Assembly: GCF_001623525.1 (NCBI RefSeq) | Contig: NZ_CP015225.1 | Span: forward strand, 3,472,001-3,536,000 | DNA from: Pseudomonas fluorescens | GTDB taxonomy: Bacteria; Pseudomonadota; Gammaproteobacteria; Pseudomonadales; Pseudomonadaceae | Length of the DNA stretch: 64,000 nt | Reading direction: 5' to 3' | Shown: piece after piece, positions 1-9,317 of the stretch | How positions within the stretch are numbered: the first letter of the stretch is position 1 | Layout: every line of letters starts with the position of its first letter | The notes under the pieces: model-generated | What the model saw: the letters and a program-made list of their open reading frames with translations, nothing else | Databases searched by the model: none | What the model was told of the DNA's origin: nothing | Position numbers and translations under genes: made by a program

Positions 1-1507
1 ACAGGGCGTGAGGCACAGCGTCCGAACGCGCGGTCAGGAACACGGCGGTGCCCTGGACACGGTGCGGCGGCTGCACGCGGATGCTGCTGATGAAGATCGG
101 CAGAGGCAACGCACCTTCATCCAGGCGCTCCACCAGCAATTGTTTGCCGCGCTTCCACGTGGTCATCAGCACGAACAAGACAATACCGGCGATGACCGGG
201 AACGCACCGCCCTGGATGATTTTCGGCACGTTGGCGGCGAAGTACAGGCCGTCCACCAAAAGGAAACCGAGGAGCAACGGAACAGCCAGCAGCGGCGGCC
301 ACTTCCACAACAGCAGTATCACGGCGGACACCAGGATCGTGGTCATCAGCATCGTACCCGTCACGGCCACGCCGTAGGCCGACGCCAGCGCGCCGGAAGA
401 TTCGAAACCCAGCACCAACAGCACCACACCGACCATCAGCGACCAGTTCACCGCACCGATATAGATCTGGCCCTGCTCGGCGCTGGAGGTGTGCTGGATG
501 TACATGCGCGGGATGTAACCGAGCTGGATCGCCTGGCGCGTCAGGGAGAACGCACCGGAAATCACCGCTTGCGAGGCAATCACCGTGGCCAGGGTCGACA
601 GGCCCACCAACGGGAGCAGCGCCCAGCTCGGCGCCAGCAGATAAAACGGGTTGCGCGCCGCTTCCGGGTCGCCCAGCAACAACGCGCCCTGGCCGAAGTA
701 ATTAAGCACCAGCGCCGGCAACACCAGGATGAACCAGGCACGGGCAATCGGTTTGCGGCCGAAGTGCCCCATGTCGGCGTACAGCGCTTCGGCGCCGGTC
801 AGCGCCAGCACCACGGCACCGAGGATCGCCACGCCCATGCCCGGATGGACGATAAAAAAACGTACGGCCCAGACCGGGTTCACCGCCTGCAACACTTCCG
901 GATGTTGAGCGATGCCGTACACGCCCAGGGCGCCTAGCACCAGGAACCAGGTCACCATGATCGGGCCAAACAGGGTGCCGATCCGTGCAGTGCCGTGGCG
1001 CTGGATCAGGAACAGCCCCACCAGCACCACCAGCGACAAGGGCACCACCCAGTGATCGATGCCTTCGAACGCCAGGCCAAGGCCTTCAATGGCCGAGAGC
1101 ACGGAGATCGCTGGCGTGATCATACTGTCGCCGTAGAACAGCGCCGCGCCGATCAGGCCGCAGACCACCAGCAATTTGCGCAACCTCGCCCGTCCCGCCG
1201 CTGCCCGCCGCGCCAGGGCGGTGAGCGCCATGATCCCGCCCTCGCCCTGGTTGTCGGCACGCAGGACGAACATCATGTACTTGATCGACACGACCCAGAT
1301 CAGCGACCAGAAAATCAGCGAGAGAATCCCCAGTACACCATCATGATTGACAGGTACGCCGTAGGCACCGGAAAACACTTCCTTGAGGGTGTACAACGGG
1401 CTCGTGCCGATGTCGCCATAAACCACTCCGACCGCCGCGACCAGCATGCTCAGCGGTTTCGCTGCCGAATGCTCGGCACTTGCCGCCTGACTACTTGCAT
1501 GACCCAT
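1..1507 (-). CDS. kup: Kup potassium uptake transporter (C-terminus beyond the window)
   Basis: Low-affinity K+/H+ symporter of the inner membrane. The frame is open for 502 codons from the ATG at 1507 and runs off the left edge, so the gene is partial (the family is about 630 residues). The N-terminus carries the Kup hallmark [13 protein letters not shown], followed by [25 protein letters not shown] and a series of hydrophobic membrane segments. A good ribosome site (AGGAGTG) precedes the start. It is divergent from rimO across a 273-bp intergenic region. The family assignment is secure; the C-terminal cytoplasmic part is only partly visible. Confidence 0.95.
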   Translation of the reverse strand, partial: MGHASSQAASAEHSAAKPLSMLVAAVGVVYGDIGTSPLYTLKEVFSGAYGVPVNHDGVLGILSLIFWSLIWVVSIKYMMFVLRADNQGEGGIMALTALARRAAAGRARLRKLLVVCGLIGAALFYGDSMITPAISVLSAIEGLGLAFEGIDHWVVPLSLVVLVGLFLIQRHGTARIGTLFGPIMVTWFLVLGALGVYGIAQHPEVLQAVNPVWAVRFFIVHPGMGVAILGAVVLALTGAEALYADMGHFGRKPIARAWFILVLPALVLNYFGQGALLLGDPEAARNPFYLLAPSWALLPLVGLSTLATVIASQAVISGAFSLTRQAIQLGYIPRMYIQHTSSAEQGQIYIGAVNWSLMVGVVLLVLGFESSGALASAYGVAVTGTMLMTTILVSAVILLLWKWPPLLAVPLLLGFLLVDGLYFAANVPKIIQGGAFPVIAGIVLFVLMTTWKRGKQLLVERLDEGALPLPIFISSIRVQPPHRVQGTAVFLTARSDAVPHAL

Positions 1508-1780
1508 CCAACACTCCTGATTCCAGACCTGGCTTCTTGAACGAAGCACTATGCTTTGTTGAGGCAGCATGCGTTGTTTTACGTATTGTTACAGACGTTT
1601 TGTTGACTGTAGCAATCGTCAGAACGCAAAGGCGCGAAGCATAGCGCAGCACTCGTCGTATTTCCCGGTATAAAGCTGGTCAAGTGCGTCGACCCTGGAT
1701 AGAATTGCGCACTTTTTGATCAGAGGCGCGCCAGGCGCCCTGTCTCGGCAAGAGACGATCCCCCTACACCGAGGTTAGAC

Positions 1781-3121
1781 ATGTCCACCACTACCGCGCC
1801 CGCCAATCCGAAGGTTGGCTTCGTATCCCTGGGTTGCCCGAAGGCTCTGGTCGACTCCGAGCGCATCCTGACCCAGTTGCGCATGGAAGGCTATGACGTT
1901 GTGTCCACCTATCAGGACGCCGACGTGGTGGTGGTCAACACCTGCGGCTTCATCGACTCGGCCAAGGCCGAGTCCCTGGAAGTGATCGGCGAAGCCATCA
2001 AGGAAAACGGCAAGGTGATCGTCACCGGCTGCATGGGCGTGGAAGAAGGCAACATCCGCAACGTGCACCCGAGCGTGTTGTCCGTGACCGGTCCGCAGCA
2101 GTACGAGCAGGTGGTCAACGCCGTGCACGACGTCGTGCCGCCACGCCAGGACCATAACCCGCTGATCGACCTGGTGCCGCCGCAAGGCATCAAGCTGACC
2201 CCGCGCCACTACGCCTACCTGAAGATTTCCGAAGGCTGCAACCACAGCTGCAGCTTCTGCATCATCCCGTCGATGCGCGGCAAGCTGGTGAGCCGCCCGG
2301 TGGGCGATGTGCTTGACGAGGCCCAGCGCCTGGTCAAGGCCGGCGTCAAGGAACTGCTGGTGATCTCCCAGGACACCAGTGCCTACGGCGTCGACGTGAA
2401 ATACCGCACCGGCTTCTGGAACGGCGCGCCGGTGAAAACCCGCATGACCGAACTGTGCGAAGCCCTCAGCACCCTCGGCGTCTGGGTTCGCCTGCATTAC
2501 GTCTATCCATACCCGCACGTCGACGAACTGATCCCGCTGATGGCCGCCGGCAAGATCCTGCCGTACCTGGACATCCCGTTCCAGCACGCCAGCCCGAAAG
2601 TCCTCAAGGCCATGAAGCGCCCGGCGTTCGAAGACAAGACCCTGGCCCGCATCAAGAACTGGCGCGAAATCTGCCCGGACCTGATCATCCGCTCGACCTT
2701 CATCGTCGGCTTCCCCGGTGAAACCGAAGAAGACTTCCAGTACCTGCTGGATTGGCTGACCGAAGCCCAGCTCGACCGCGTCGGCTGCTTCCAGTATTCC
2801 CCCGTCGAAGGCGCACCGGCCAATGACCTGGACCTGGACGTGGTGCCGGACGACGTCAAGCAGGACCGTTGGGAACGCTTCATGGCGCACCAGCAGGCCA
2901 TCAGCTCGGCGCGCCTGCAAATGCGCATCGGCCGTGAAATCAAAGTGCTGGTGGATGAAGTGGACGAACAAGGCGCCGTGGGCCGCTGCTTCTTCGACGC
3001 CCCGGAAATCGATGGCAACGTCTTCATCGACAATGGCAGCAACCTCAAGCCGGGCGACAAAGTCTGGTGCAAGGTGACTGATGCCGACGAGTACGATTTG
3101 TGGGCTGAGCAGATCGGTTGA
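1781..3121 (+). CDS. rimO: RimO, ribosomal protein S12 methylthiotransferase
   Basis: Radical-SAM enzyme that adds a methylthio group to an aspartate of ribosomal protein S12. It is 446 residues, full length for the family. The N-terminal UPF0004 domain has the conserved cysteines in [16 protein letters not shown] and TGCMG, which ligate the second Fe-S cluster. The radical-SAM motif CNHSCSFC (Cx3Cx2C) lies near residue 150, and a TRAM-like domain ends the protein. It stands alone and is followed by a REPIN and a hairpin terminator. The family call is secure. Confidence 0.97.
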   Translation: MSTTTAPANPKVGFVSLGCPKALVDSERILTQLRMEGYDVVSTYQDADVVVVNTCGFIDSAKAESLEVIGEAIKENGKVIVTGCMGVEEGNIRNVHPSVLSVTGPQQYEQVVNAVHDVVPPRQDHNPLIDLVPPQGIKLTPRHYAYLKISEGCNHSCSFCIIPSMRGKLVSRPVGDVLDEAQRLVKAGVKELLVISQDTSAYGVDVKYRTGFWNGAPVKTRMTELCEALSTLGVWVRLHYVYPYPHVDELIPLMAAGKILPYLDIPFQHASPKVLKAMKRPAFEDKTLARIKNWREICPDLIIRSTFIVGFPGETEEDFQYLLDWLTEAQLDRVGCFQYSPVEGAPANDLDLDVVPDDVKQDRWERFMAHQQAISSARLQMRIGREIKVLVDEVDEQGAVGRCFFDAPEIDGNVFIDNGSNLKPGDKVWCKVTDADEYDLWAEQIG

Positions 3122-3155
3122 TCCAGGCTTCTTGGGCTCAAGCCGAGCCGGCTTT

Positions 3156-3250
3156 TGTGGCGAGGGAGCTTGCTCCCGCTCGATTGCGCAGCAATCGCAA
3201 AAAACCGGGGGCCGCTGCGCTGCCCAGCGGGAGCAAGCTCCCTCGCCACA
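3156..3250. repeat. REPIN (two inverted REP sequences)
   Basis: Two REP units, TGTGGCGAGGGAGCTTGCTC and its reverse complement, lie head to head around a short GC-rich loop. The whole 95-bp element can fold into one long hairpin. It sits in the rimO-acetyltransferase intergenic space. The same unit recurs near 5.2, 44.1, 45.06 and 60.4 kb. Such doublets are a known family in fluorescens-group Pseudomonas, moved by RAYT transposases; no RAYT gene is in this window. Confidence 0.9.
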
Positions 3251-3294
3251 GGTTCTGTGCCTCCAGCCATTGCTCGGCCACCTCGAAAAAACTG

Positions 3295-3332
3295 AAAAGC
3301 CCTGCCCTTGCGACAAGATGCGGGGCTTTTTT
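3295..3332 (+). terminator. Rho-independent terminator downstream of rimO
   Basis: AAAAGCCCTGC and GCGGGGCTTTTTT form a stem of at least eight pairs around a loop, followed by a T run. It lies between rimO and the acetyltransferase gene. Confidence 0.75.
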
Positions 3333-3384
3333 ACGGCTATCGTATGGAGAAACACCGAACATCCAGCACAAGGAACAGGCGGGC

Positions 3385-3858
3385 ATGCGTCAGCATTCGG
3401 TCATCCACACACCGAAACCGAGCGACTACCAGGAACTGACCCAGGTGTGGGAGGCATCGGTACGAGCCACCCACGACTTCCTGCCGGACAGCTACATCGA
3501 GCTGCTGAAAAACCTGGTGCTCACCCGTTACCTGGATGCGGTGATGCTCATTTGCACCCGGGACTCGCGCCAGCGGATCACCGGTTTCGCCGGCGTCGCG
3601 GCCGGCAAGATCGAGATGCTCTTCATCGACCCGCAGCACCGTGGCCAGGGCCTGGGCAAGCAACTGCTGCACTACGCCATGGAACAGCTGAACGCCGATC
3701 AACTGGACGTCAACGAGCAGAACCCGCAAGCCCTGGGCTTTTACCTCAAGCAAGGCTTCGAAGTGGTCGGGCGCTCGGCGAAAGATGGCATGAACCAACC
3801 CTACCCGCTGTTGCACATGCGCTACAAGCAGCCCGACCTGAAGGCTGGACGCGGCTAA
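3385..3858 (+). CDS. GNAT-family N-acetyltransferase
   Basis: Predicted acetyl-CoA-dependent N-acetyltransferase of 157 residues; the substrate is not evident. The acetyl-CoA-binding motif A is clear (HRGQGLGKQLL, near residues 90-100), preceded by the strand MLFIDP and followed by NEQNPQALGFYLKQGFEVVGR, typical of the GNAT fold. The start is ATG 3385, because an upstream in-frame extension would translate the REPIN and terminator. The gene is monocistronic. Family confidence is high; no specific function can be claimed. Confidence 0.85.
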   Translation: MRQHSVIHTPKPSDYQELTQVWEASVRATHDFLPDSYIELLKNLVLTRYLDAVMLICTRDSRQRITGFAGVAAGKIEMLFIDPQHRGQGLGKQLLHYAMEQLNADQLDVNEQNPQALGFYLKQGFEVVGRSAKDGMNQPYPLLHMRYKQPDLKAGRG

Positions 3859-3941
3859 AAACGGTATGAGGCAAATGGACCCGCGATTAACCGGCGCCAG
3901 GCAGGTACAATGCCCACCCTCTTTTTGTTACGGCCCCCGTC

Positions 3942-4652
3942 ATGACTGACCCGATTCGTCTCTCCAAACGCCTCATCGAACTCGTCGGCTGTTCCCGTCG
4001 GGAGGCTGAGTTGTTCATCGAGGGCGGCTGGGTCACCGTGGATGGCGAAGTGATCGATGAACCGCAGTTCAAGGTCACCACCCAGAAGGTCGAACTCGAC
4101 CCCGAGGCCAAGGCCACCGCGCCCGAGCCGGTGACACTCCTGCTGAACGTCCCGGCGGGCATGGATGTAGACACCGCGATGGCCTCCCTTGGACCGCAGA
4201 CCCTGAGCGAAGAACATCGCTTCGGCAAACGCCCGCTCAAGGGCCATTTCCTGCGCCTGAGCGCCAGCGCCGACCTGCAGGCCAACGCCAGCGGGCTGCT
4301 GGTGTTCACCCAGGACTGGAAGATCTTGCGCAAACTCACCGCCGACGCCGCCAAGATCGAGCAGGAATACGTGGTGGAAGTCGAAGGCGAAATGGTCGCC
4401 CATGGCCTCAATCGCCTGAACCATGGCTTGACCTACAAGGGCAAGGAGCTGCCGGCGGTCAAGGCCAGCTGGCAGAACGAGAACCGCCTGCGCTTTGCCA
4501 TGAAAAACCCGCAGCCCGGCGTGATCGCCCTGTTTTGCCAGGCGGTCGGGCTCAAGGTCGTCGCCATTCGCCGCATTCGCATCGGCGGCGTGTCCATTGG
4601 CAAGGTGCCGCTGGGCCAGTGGCGCTACCTGTCTGCCAAAGAGAAATTCTAA
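3942..4652 (+). CDS. RsuA/RluF-type rRNA pseudouridine synthase with diverged active-site motif
   Basis: Predicted pseudouridine synthase acting on rRNA, 236 residues. An N-terminal S4 RNA-binding domain (IRLSKRLIELVGCSRREAELFIEGGWVTV) precedes a catalytic domain. The usual GRLDxxTSGLL motif is here SADLQANASGLL: the aspartate is kept, but the neighbouring Arg-Leu and Thr are replaced. The C-terminal QAVGLKVVAIRRIRIGGV block is typical of the family. The closest member by feel is RluF-like, but specificity cannot be set from sequence alone. Confidence 0.8.
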   Translation: MTDPIRLSKRLIELVGCSRREAELFIEGGWVTVDGEVIDEPQFKVTTQKVELDPEAKATAPEPVTLLLNVPAGMDVDTAMASLGPQTLSEEHRFGKRPLKGHFLRLSASADLQANASGLLVFTQDWKILRKLTADAAKIEQEYVVEVEGEMVAHGLNRLNHGLTYKGKELPAVKASWQNENRLRFAMKNPQPGVIALFCQAVGLKVVAIRRIRIGGVSIGKVPLGQWRYLSAKEKF

Positions 4653-4709
4653 TTTTCCGGCGCCGCACCGAACCGGGGCGCCCACTGCCGATTGATCAGG
4701 ACTGCACAC

Positions 4710-5171
4710 ATGATTCACAACGACGTACTGCGCAGCGTGCGCTACATGCTCGACATCAGCGACAAGAAAGTCATCGAGATCATCAAGCTGGGCGGCCTGG
4801 AAGTCTCCCTGGCCGACCTGGCGGGCTACCTCAAGAAAGACGAGGAAGAAGGCTTCGTGTTCTGCCCTGACGAGGTCATGGCGCATTTTCTCGATGGCCT
4901 GGTGATCTTCAAGCGTGGCAAGGACGAAAGCCGCCCGCCGCAGCCGATCGAAGTGCCGGTGACCAACAACATCATTCTCAAGAAACTGCGAGTGGCGTTC
5001 GAGCTGAAGGAGGACGACATGCACGCCATCCTCAAGGCCGCCGAGTTCCCGGTGTCCAAGCCGGAACTGAGCGCGCTGTTTCGCAAGTTCGGCCACACCA
5101 ACTATCGCCCGTGTGGCGACCAGTTGCTGCGCAATTTCCTCAAGGGCCTGACGCTGCGCGTGCGCGGCTGA
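4710..5171 (+). CDS. DUF1456 (YehS-like) protein
   Basis: 153-residue soluble protein of the DUF1456/YehS family, function unknown. It shows the two tandem repeats expected of the family: MIHNDVLRSVRYMLDISDKKVIEIIKL, then VTNNIILKKLRVAFELKEDDMHAILKAAEFPVSK, each followed by a helical segment and an LxxFLDGL / LLRNFLKGL block. ATG 4710 is chosen because homology begins there. An in-frame ATG at 4692 would add six unsupported residues. It lies 57 bp after the pseudouridine synthase and may be co-transcribed. Confidence 0.85.
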   Translation: MIHNDVLRSVRYMLDISDKKVIEIIKLGGLEVSLADLAGYLKKDEEEGFVFCPDEVMAHFLDGLVIFKRGKDESRPPQPIEVPVTNNIILKKLRVAFELKEDDMHAILKAAEFPVSKPELSALFRKFGHTNYRPCGDQLLRNFLKGLTLRVRG

Positions 5172-5202
5172 CGTTGAAGGACAGCTGAATCCTGGGGGCT
5201 TT

Positions 5203-5311
5203 TGTGGCGAGGGAGCTTGCTCCCGCTGGACGCGCAGCGGCCCCTCGCGGTGTGTCAGACAGCACCAGGGGGCCGCTTCGCAGCCCAGCGGGAGCAAGCT
5301 CCCTCGCCACA
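5203..5311. repeat. REPIN
   Basis: Second copy of the inverted REP pair seen at 3.2 kb: TGTGGCGAGGGAGCTTGCTC, a ~60-bp spacer, then the reverse complement. It lies between the DUF1456 gene and trmO. Confidence 0.9.
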
Positions 5312-5376
5312 GAGGACCGTGTCGATTTCAGCTCTCGCGTTATCATGCCCTCTCCATCTCGCCTCGATTTCAACCC

Positions 5377-6075
5377 ATGACCTACAGCGTCTCCCCCATC
5401 GGCTTCGTCCGCTCCTGTTTCAAGGAGAAGTTCGCCATTCCCCGCCAACCGCAACTGGCCCCCGCCGCGCGCGGAGTGCTGGAGCTGGTGGCGCCGTTCG
5501 ATCAGGGCGAAGCGGTGCAGGGGTTGGAGCAGGTCAGCCATGTCTGGCTGCTGTTCCTGTTCCACCAGGCCCTGGAAGACAAGCCGCGGTTGAAAGTAAG
5601 GCCGCCGCGCCTGGGTGGTAACAAGTCCATGGGCGTGTTCGCCACCCGCGCCACCCACCGTCCCAATGGCATCGGCCAATCGGTGGTGAAGCTGGAGCGG
5701 GTCGAAGCCGGGCGCCTGTGGATCTCGGGTATCGACTTGCTGGACGGCACGCCGGTGTTGGACATCAAGCCCTACGTGCCTTACGCCGACATCATAGGCG
5801 CGGCGTCCAACAACATCGCCAGTGCAGCACCTGAGCTCATCCCCGTGCAATGGGCGGACACAGCCCTGCTACAAGCCCAGGATCACGCCACGCGCCTGGC
5901 AGAGCCCTTGGTGGCGCTGATCGAACAATGTCTGACCCAAGACCCACGCCCGGCATACCAGGTTCCTACAGCGGAACGGGAATATGGTGCGCAGTTCTGG
6001 GATGTGGACGTTCGCTGGCATTACCCGCAGCCGGGGTTGATCCGGGTGTTGGAAGTGATTCCAGCTAAGCAGTGA
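5377..6075 (+). CDS. trmO: TrmO (TsaA/YaeB), tRNA m6t6A37 methyltransferase
   Basis: SAM-dependent N6-methylation of threonylcarbamoyl-adenosine 37 in tRNA. It is 232 residues, the normal length. The N-terminal YSVSPIGFVRSCFKEKFAIPRQP and the central ATRATHRPNGIGQSVVKLE (the family's RPNxIGxS signature) are diagnostic, followed by GIDLLDGTPVLDIKPYVPYAD. The C-terminal extension (to residue 232) matches the long bacterial form. A strong hairpin terminator follows and separates it from the convergent fpr. Confidence 0.94.
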   Translation: MTYSVSPIGFVRSCFKEKFAIPRQPQLAPAARGVLELVAPFDQGEAVQGLEQVSHVWLLFLFHQALEDKPRLKVRPPRLGGNKSMGVFATRATHRPNGIGQSVVKLERVEAGRLWISGIDLLDGTPVLDIKPYVPYADIIGAASNNIASAAPELIPVQWADTALLQAQDHATRLAEPLVALIEQCLTQDPRPAYQVPTAEREYGAQFWDVDVRWHYPQPGLIRVLEVIPAKQ

Positions 6076-6087
6076 TCGCCAGGAACG

Positions 6088-6130
6088 AAAAAGCCCGCGC
6101 GGCCTTATTCAGGCGGCGCGGGCTTTTTTT
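6088..6130. terminator. Bidirectional terminator between trmO and fpr
   Basis: AAAAAGCCCGCGC and GCGCGGGCTTTTTTT form a GC-rich stem flanked by A and T runs on both sides. It can serve the two convergent genes. Confidence 0.9.
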
Positions 6131-6183
6131 GTGGACAACTGTTGGACCGGGTCACGGTCATCAGCCACTCCACAGACTGCAGC

Positions 6184-6963
6184 TTACTTCTCTACAAACG
6201 CCCGCTCGATCAGGTAATCACCCGGCTCGCGCATACGCGGCGAAACGGTCAGGCCGAAGCTGTTGAGCACTTCGCTGGTCTCGTCGAGCATGCTCGGGCT
6301 GCCGCACAACATGGCGCGGTCGTCCTGCGGGTTGATCGGTGGCAGGCCGATGTCGCGGAACAGCTTGCCGCTGCGCATCAGGTCGGTCAGGCGGCCTTCG
6401 TTCTCGAACGGCTCACGCGTCACGGTCGGGTAGTAGATCAGCTTTTCACGCAGCGCTTCGCCGAAGAACTCGTTCTGCGGCAAGTGTTCGGTGATGAATT
6501 CGCGGTAAGCGACTTCATTGACGTAACGCACGCCGTGGCACAGGATCACTTTTTCGAAACGCTCATAGGTTTCCGGGTCCTGGATGACGCTCATGAACGG
6601 CGCCAGGCCAGTACCGGTGCTGAGCAGGTACAAATGCTTGCCAGGCTTGAGATCGTCCAGCACGAGGGTGCCGGTGGGTTTCTTGCTGATGATGATCTCG
6701 TCGCCTTCCTTCAGGTGCTGCAACTGGGAGGTCAGCGGACCATCAGGCACCTTGATGCTGAAGAATTCGAGATGCTCTTCCCAGTTCGGGCTGGCAATCG
6801 AGTAAGCGCGCATAAGCGGGCGGCCATTGGGCTGTTGCAGGCCGATCATCACGAACTGACCGTTCTCGAAGCGCAGGCCCGGATCGCGGGTGCACTTGAA
6901 GCTGAACAGAGTGTCGTTCCAGTGATGAACACTGAGGACACGCTCGTGGTTCATGTTGCTCAT
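6184..6963 (-). CDS. fpr: Ferredoxin/flavodoxin-NADP+ reductase
   Basis: FAD enzyme that moves electrons between NADPH and ferredoxin or flavodoxin; 259 residues. The FAD-binding motif is RAYSIAS, the NADP-binding STGTGLAPFMSV follows, and the protein ends in AFVEK, as bacterial Fpr enzymes of this subclass do. ATG 6963 is preceded by AGGAGTCC and begins MSNMNHERV; upstream in-frame codons lack family similarity. It is divergent from the LysR gene at 7085, the known fpr/finR arrangement of Pseudomonas, where FinR activates fpr under oxidative stress. Confidence 0.95.
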   Translation of the reverse strand: MSNMNHERVLSVHHWNDTLFSFKCTRDPGLRFENGQFVMIGLQQPNGRPLMRAYSIASPNWEEHLEFFSIKVPDGPLTSQLQHLKEGDEIIISKKPTGTLVLDDLKPGKHLYLLSTGTGLAPFMSVIQDPETYERFEKVILCHGVRYVNEVAYREFITEHLPQNEFFGEALREKLIYYPTVTREPFENEGRLTDLMRSGKLFRDIGLPPINPQDDRAMLCGSPSMLDETSEVLNSFGLTVSPRMREPGDYLIERAFVEK

Positions 6964-7084
6964 GTACGGGGACTCCTGGGAATAATGCCTGCGCCGATAA
7001 TCTGCGCAATTGCATCGCATTCTAATGGCGGCGACAATATCTGTTAAATGGATTATTAAGATAAGGGTTATCGGTTATATCGAT
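6964..7084. promoter_or_regulatory. Divergent fpr/finR promoter region
   Basis: The 121 bp between the two divergent starts is AT-rich by local standards, with TTAAATGGATTATTAAG and GGTTATCGGTTATATCGATA. LysR-type regulators usually bind the shared promoter. No single operator can be fixed without alignment, so only the region is marked. Confidence 0.5.
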
Positions 7085-8011
7085 ATGCGATTTACTCTCC
7101 GTCAACTTCAAGTCTTCGTCGCCGTGGCCCAGCAGGAAAGCGTGTCTCGCGCTGCGGGCCAACTCAATCTGTCGCAGTCGGCGGCCAGCACCTCCATCAC
7201 CGAACTGGAGCGGCAATCGAGCTGCCAATTGTTCGACCGTGCCGGCAAGCGCCTGAGCCTCAATGCCCTGGGCAAACAACTGCTGCCCCAGGCAGTGGCA
7301 CTGCTGGACCAGGCCAAGGAAATCGAAGACCTGCTCAACGGCAAGTCCGGTTTCGGCTCACTGGCGGTCGGCGCGACACTGACCATCGGCAATTACCTGG
7401 CGACCTTGTTGATCGGCGGTTTCATGCAGCGCCATCCAGAAAGCCAGGTGAAGCTGCACGTGCAAAACACTGCCAATATCGTGCACCAGGTTGCTCACTA
7501 TGAAATTGATCTGGGTCTAATCGAAGGTGACTGCAGCCATCCGGACATCGAGGTGCAGAGCTGGGTCGAGGACGAACTGGTGGTGTTCTGCGCCCCTCAA
7601 CACCCGCTGGCCAAGCGCGGCCAGGCGACGATGGAGGAACTGACCCATGAGGCGTGGATTCTACGGGAACAGGGTTCCGGCACACGCCTGACCTTCGACC
7701 AGGCCATGCGTCATCACCGTAGCGCGCTGAATATCCGCCTGGAGCTGGAACACACCGAAGCAATCAAACGCGCCGTTGAATCCGGCCTGGGCATTGGCTG
7801 CATCTCACGCCTGGCCCTGCGCGACGCCTTCCGCCGAGGCAGCCTTGTCGCAGTGGAAACCCCGGACATGGACCTGGCGCGGCAGTTTTATTTCATCTGG
7901 CATAAACAGAAGTACCAGACCTCGGCCATGCGCGAATTCCTCGAGCTGTGCCGGGCTTTCACCGCCGGGGCCCAGCGCAGCGACGAAATCGTGCTGCCGA
8001 CCATTGCCTGA
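7085..8011 (+). CDS. finR: LysR-type regulator, FinR-like
   Basis: 308-residue LysR-family transcription factor. The N-terminal winged helix-turn-helix (LRQLQVFVAVAQQESVSRAAGQLNLSQSAASTSITELE) is followed by a periplasmic-binding-like effector domain with AVGATLTIGNYLATLLI. ATG 7085 begins directly at the HTH; a longer frame from 7010 would translate promoter DNA. Position and orientation opposite fpr match FinR of P. putida and P. aeruginosa, which activates fpr during superoxide stress. The name rests on synteny and family. Confidence 0.88.
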   Translation: MRFTLRQLQVFVAVAQQESVSRAAGQLNLSQSAASTSITELERQSSCQLFDRAGKRLSLNALGKQLLPQAVALLDQAKEIEDLLNGKSGFGSLAVGATLTIGNYLATLLIGGFMQRHPESQVKLHVQNTANIVHQVAHYEIDLGLIEGDCSHPDIEVQSWVEDELVVFCAPQHPLAKRGQATMEELTHEAWILREQGSGTRLTFDQAMRHHRSALNIRLELEHTEAIKRAVESGLGIGCISRLALRDAFRRGSLVAVETPDMDLARQFYFIWHKQKYQTSAMREFLELCRAFTAGAQRSDEIVLPTIA

Positions 8012-8015
8012 GCCG

Positions 8016-8378
8016 TTACAACAGCACCACGCCCCACACCAACGCGATCATCGTCAGAGCGACTAACTGGGCCGCGCTGCCCATGTCCTTGGCATTTTTT
8101 GACAATGGGTGCAGCTCCAGGGAGATGCGGTCGATGGCCGCCTCCACCGCCGAGTTGAGCAATTCCACAATCAATGCCAACAGGCACACGGCAATCAGTA
8201 GCGCCTGCTCGACACGACTGACGTTCAGGAAGAATGACAACGGAATCAACACGACATTGAGCAACACCAACTGACGGAAAGCCGCTTCGCCGACAAAAGC
8301 TGCACGCAGCCCGTCCAAGGAATAGCCGGAGGCGTTGAGGATGCGTTTCAGGCCGGTCTGGCCTTTAAAAGGTGACAT
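8016..8378 (-). CDS. dgkA: Diacylglycerol kinase DgkA
   Basis: Small integral membrane kinase that converts diacylglycerol to phosphatidic acid in phospholipid recycling. It is 120 residues, the usual size. The signature ELLNSAVEAAIDRISLELHPLSKNAKDMGSAAQ contains the catalytic and metal-binding glutamate and asparagine, and three membrane segments are evident. It is convergent with finR (4 bp apart) and downstream of erdR, the arrangement found in other pseudomonads. Confidence 0.95.
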   Translation of the reverse strand: MSPFKGQTGLKRILNASGYSLDGLRAAFVGEAAFRQLVLLNVVLIPLSFFLNVSRVEQALLIAVCLLALIVELLNSAVEAAIDRISLELHPLSKNAKDMGSAAQLVALTMIALVWGVVLL

Positions 8379-8450
8379 AGAGTGGGCAACTGATCGAAAA
8401 GGAGTGGAGAAGCTAATTCAAACCCGGTCAAAAAAGCGTGAACCGGAACA

Positions 8451-9104
8451 CTAAGCCTGCGGTGAAATTGACTCAAGTTGTTGCAGCAGCAAGGCCGCCT
8501 GGGTCCGGGTGCGCACGTTCAGTTTACGAAAGATCGCCGTGACGTGAGCCTTGATGGTGGCCTCCGAAACGTTCAGTTCGTAGGCAATCTGTTTGTTCAG
8601 TAAGCCTTCGCAGACCATGGTCAACACCCGGAACTGCTGCGGCGTGAGACTGGCCAGCCCCTCGCTGGCGGCCTTGGCTTCCTCGGACACGCTCACCGCC
8701 TCGAACGCCTGGGGCGGCCAACAGACATCGCCGTCCAGGACCGCCTTCACGGCCTTCTGAATCATCTCAAGGGAACTGGACTTGGGTATGAATCCGCTGG
8801 CGCCGAACTCCCTGGCCTTGACCATCACCGAGGCTTCTTCCTGGGCAGAGACCATGACCACAGGGATCTGCGGGTATTGGCCGCGCAACAGCACCAGCCC
8901 TGAAAAACCATAGGCACCGGGCATGTTCAGGTCCAGCAGCACCAGGTCCCAATCGGCCTTCGCCGTCAACTGGACCTCCAGTTCCGCGATACTGGCCACC
9001 TCCGTCAACCGGACAGCCGGGCCGAGGCCCAGGGTCACAGCCTGATGCAATGCGCTGCGAAAGAGCGGATGGTCATCGGCAATCAGGATTTCGTATGTGG
9101 CCAT
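8451..9104 (-). CDS. erdR: ErdR-like LuxR-family response regulator
   Basis: 217-residue NarL/LuxR response regulator. The receiver domain has acidic residues in ADDHPLF, the phospho-acceptor Asp in LLDLNMPG and Lys in IPKSSS. The C-terminal LuxR HTH is LTPQQFRVLTMVCEGLLNKQIAYELNVSEATIKAHVTAIFRKL. Its place beside dgkA and its sequence fit ErdR, linked in Pseudomonas to alcohol and acetate metabolism. No cognate kinase is adjacent. The family is certain; the name rests on synteny. Confidence 0.85.
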   Translation of the reverse strand: MATYEILIADDHPLFRSALHQAVTLGLGPAVRLTEVASIAELEVQLTAKADWDLVLLDLNMPGAYGFSGLVLLRGQYPQIPVVMVSAQEEASVMVKAREFGASGFIPKSSSLEMIQKAVKAVLDGDVCWPPQAFEAVSVSEEAKAASEGLASLTPQQFRVLTMVCEGLLNKQIAYELNVSEATIKAHVTAIFRKLNVRTRTQAALLLQQLESISPQA

Positions 9105-9317
9105 TTTTCAAATGATCCTGTTTTTAATGGCAGGCCCGATGCATTCGCGCCTCGCCAAGACAACTCAAGACACCGCCATGCAGCGGCATCCACAGGGGCA
9201 CATTCAACGCCAAACACGGCGTTTCAAACATTGGCGGCGCCCCGGTCGGCGCCAAGCATGCCCAGCGAAGCCGGGGTGGTCAAGCAGCACGGCCATCACA
9301 GTGTCAAGTATGCGCCA

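Noticed and set aside
1775..3355. 526-codon minus-strand frame over rimO
   Set aside because: Shadow of rimO in GC-rich DNA; low-complexity His/Ala/Val-rich product with no domain.
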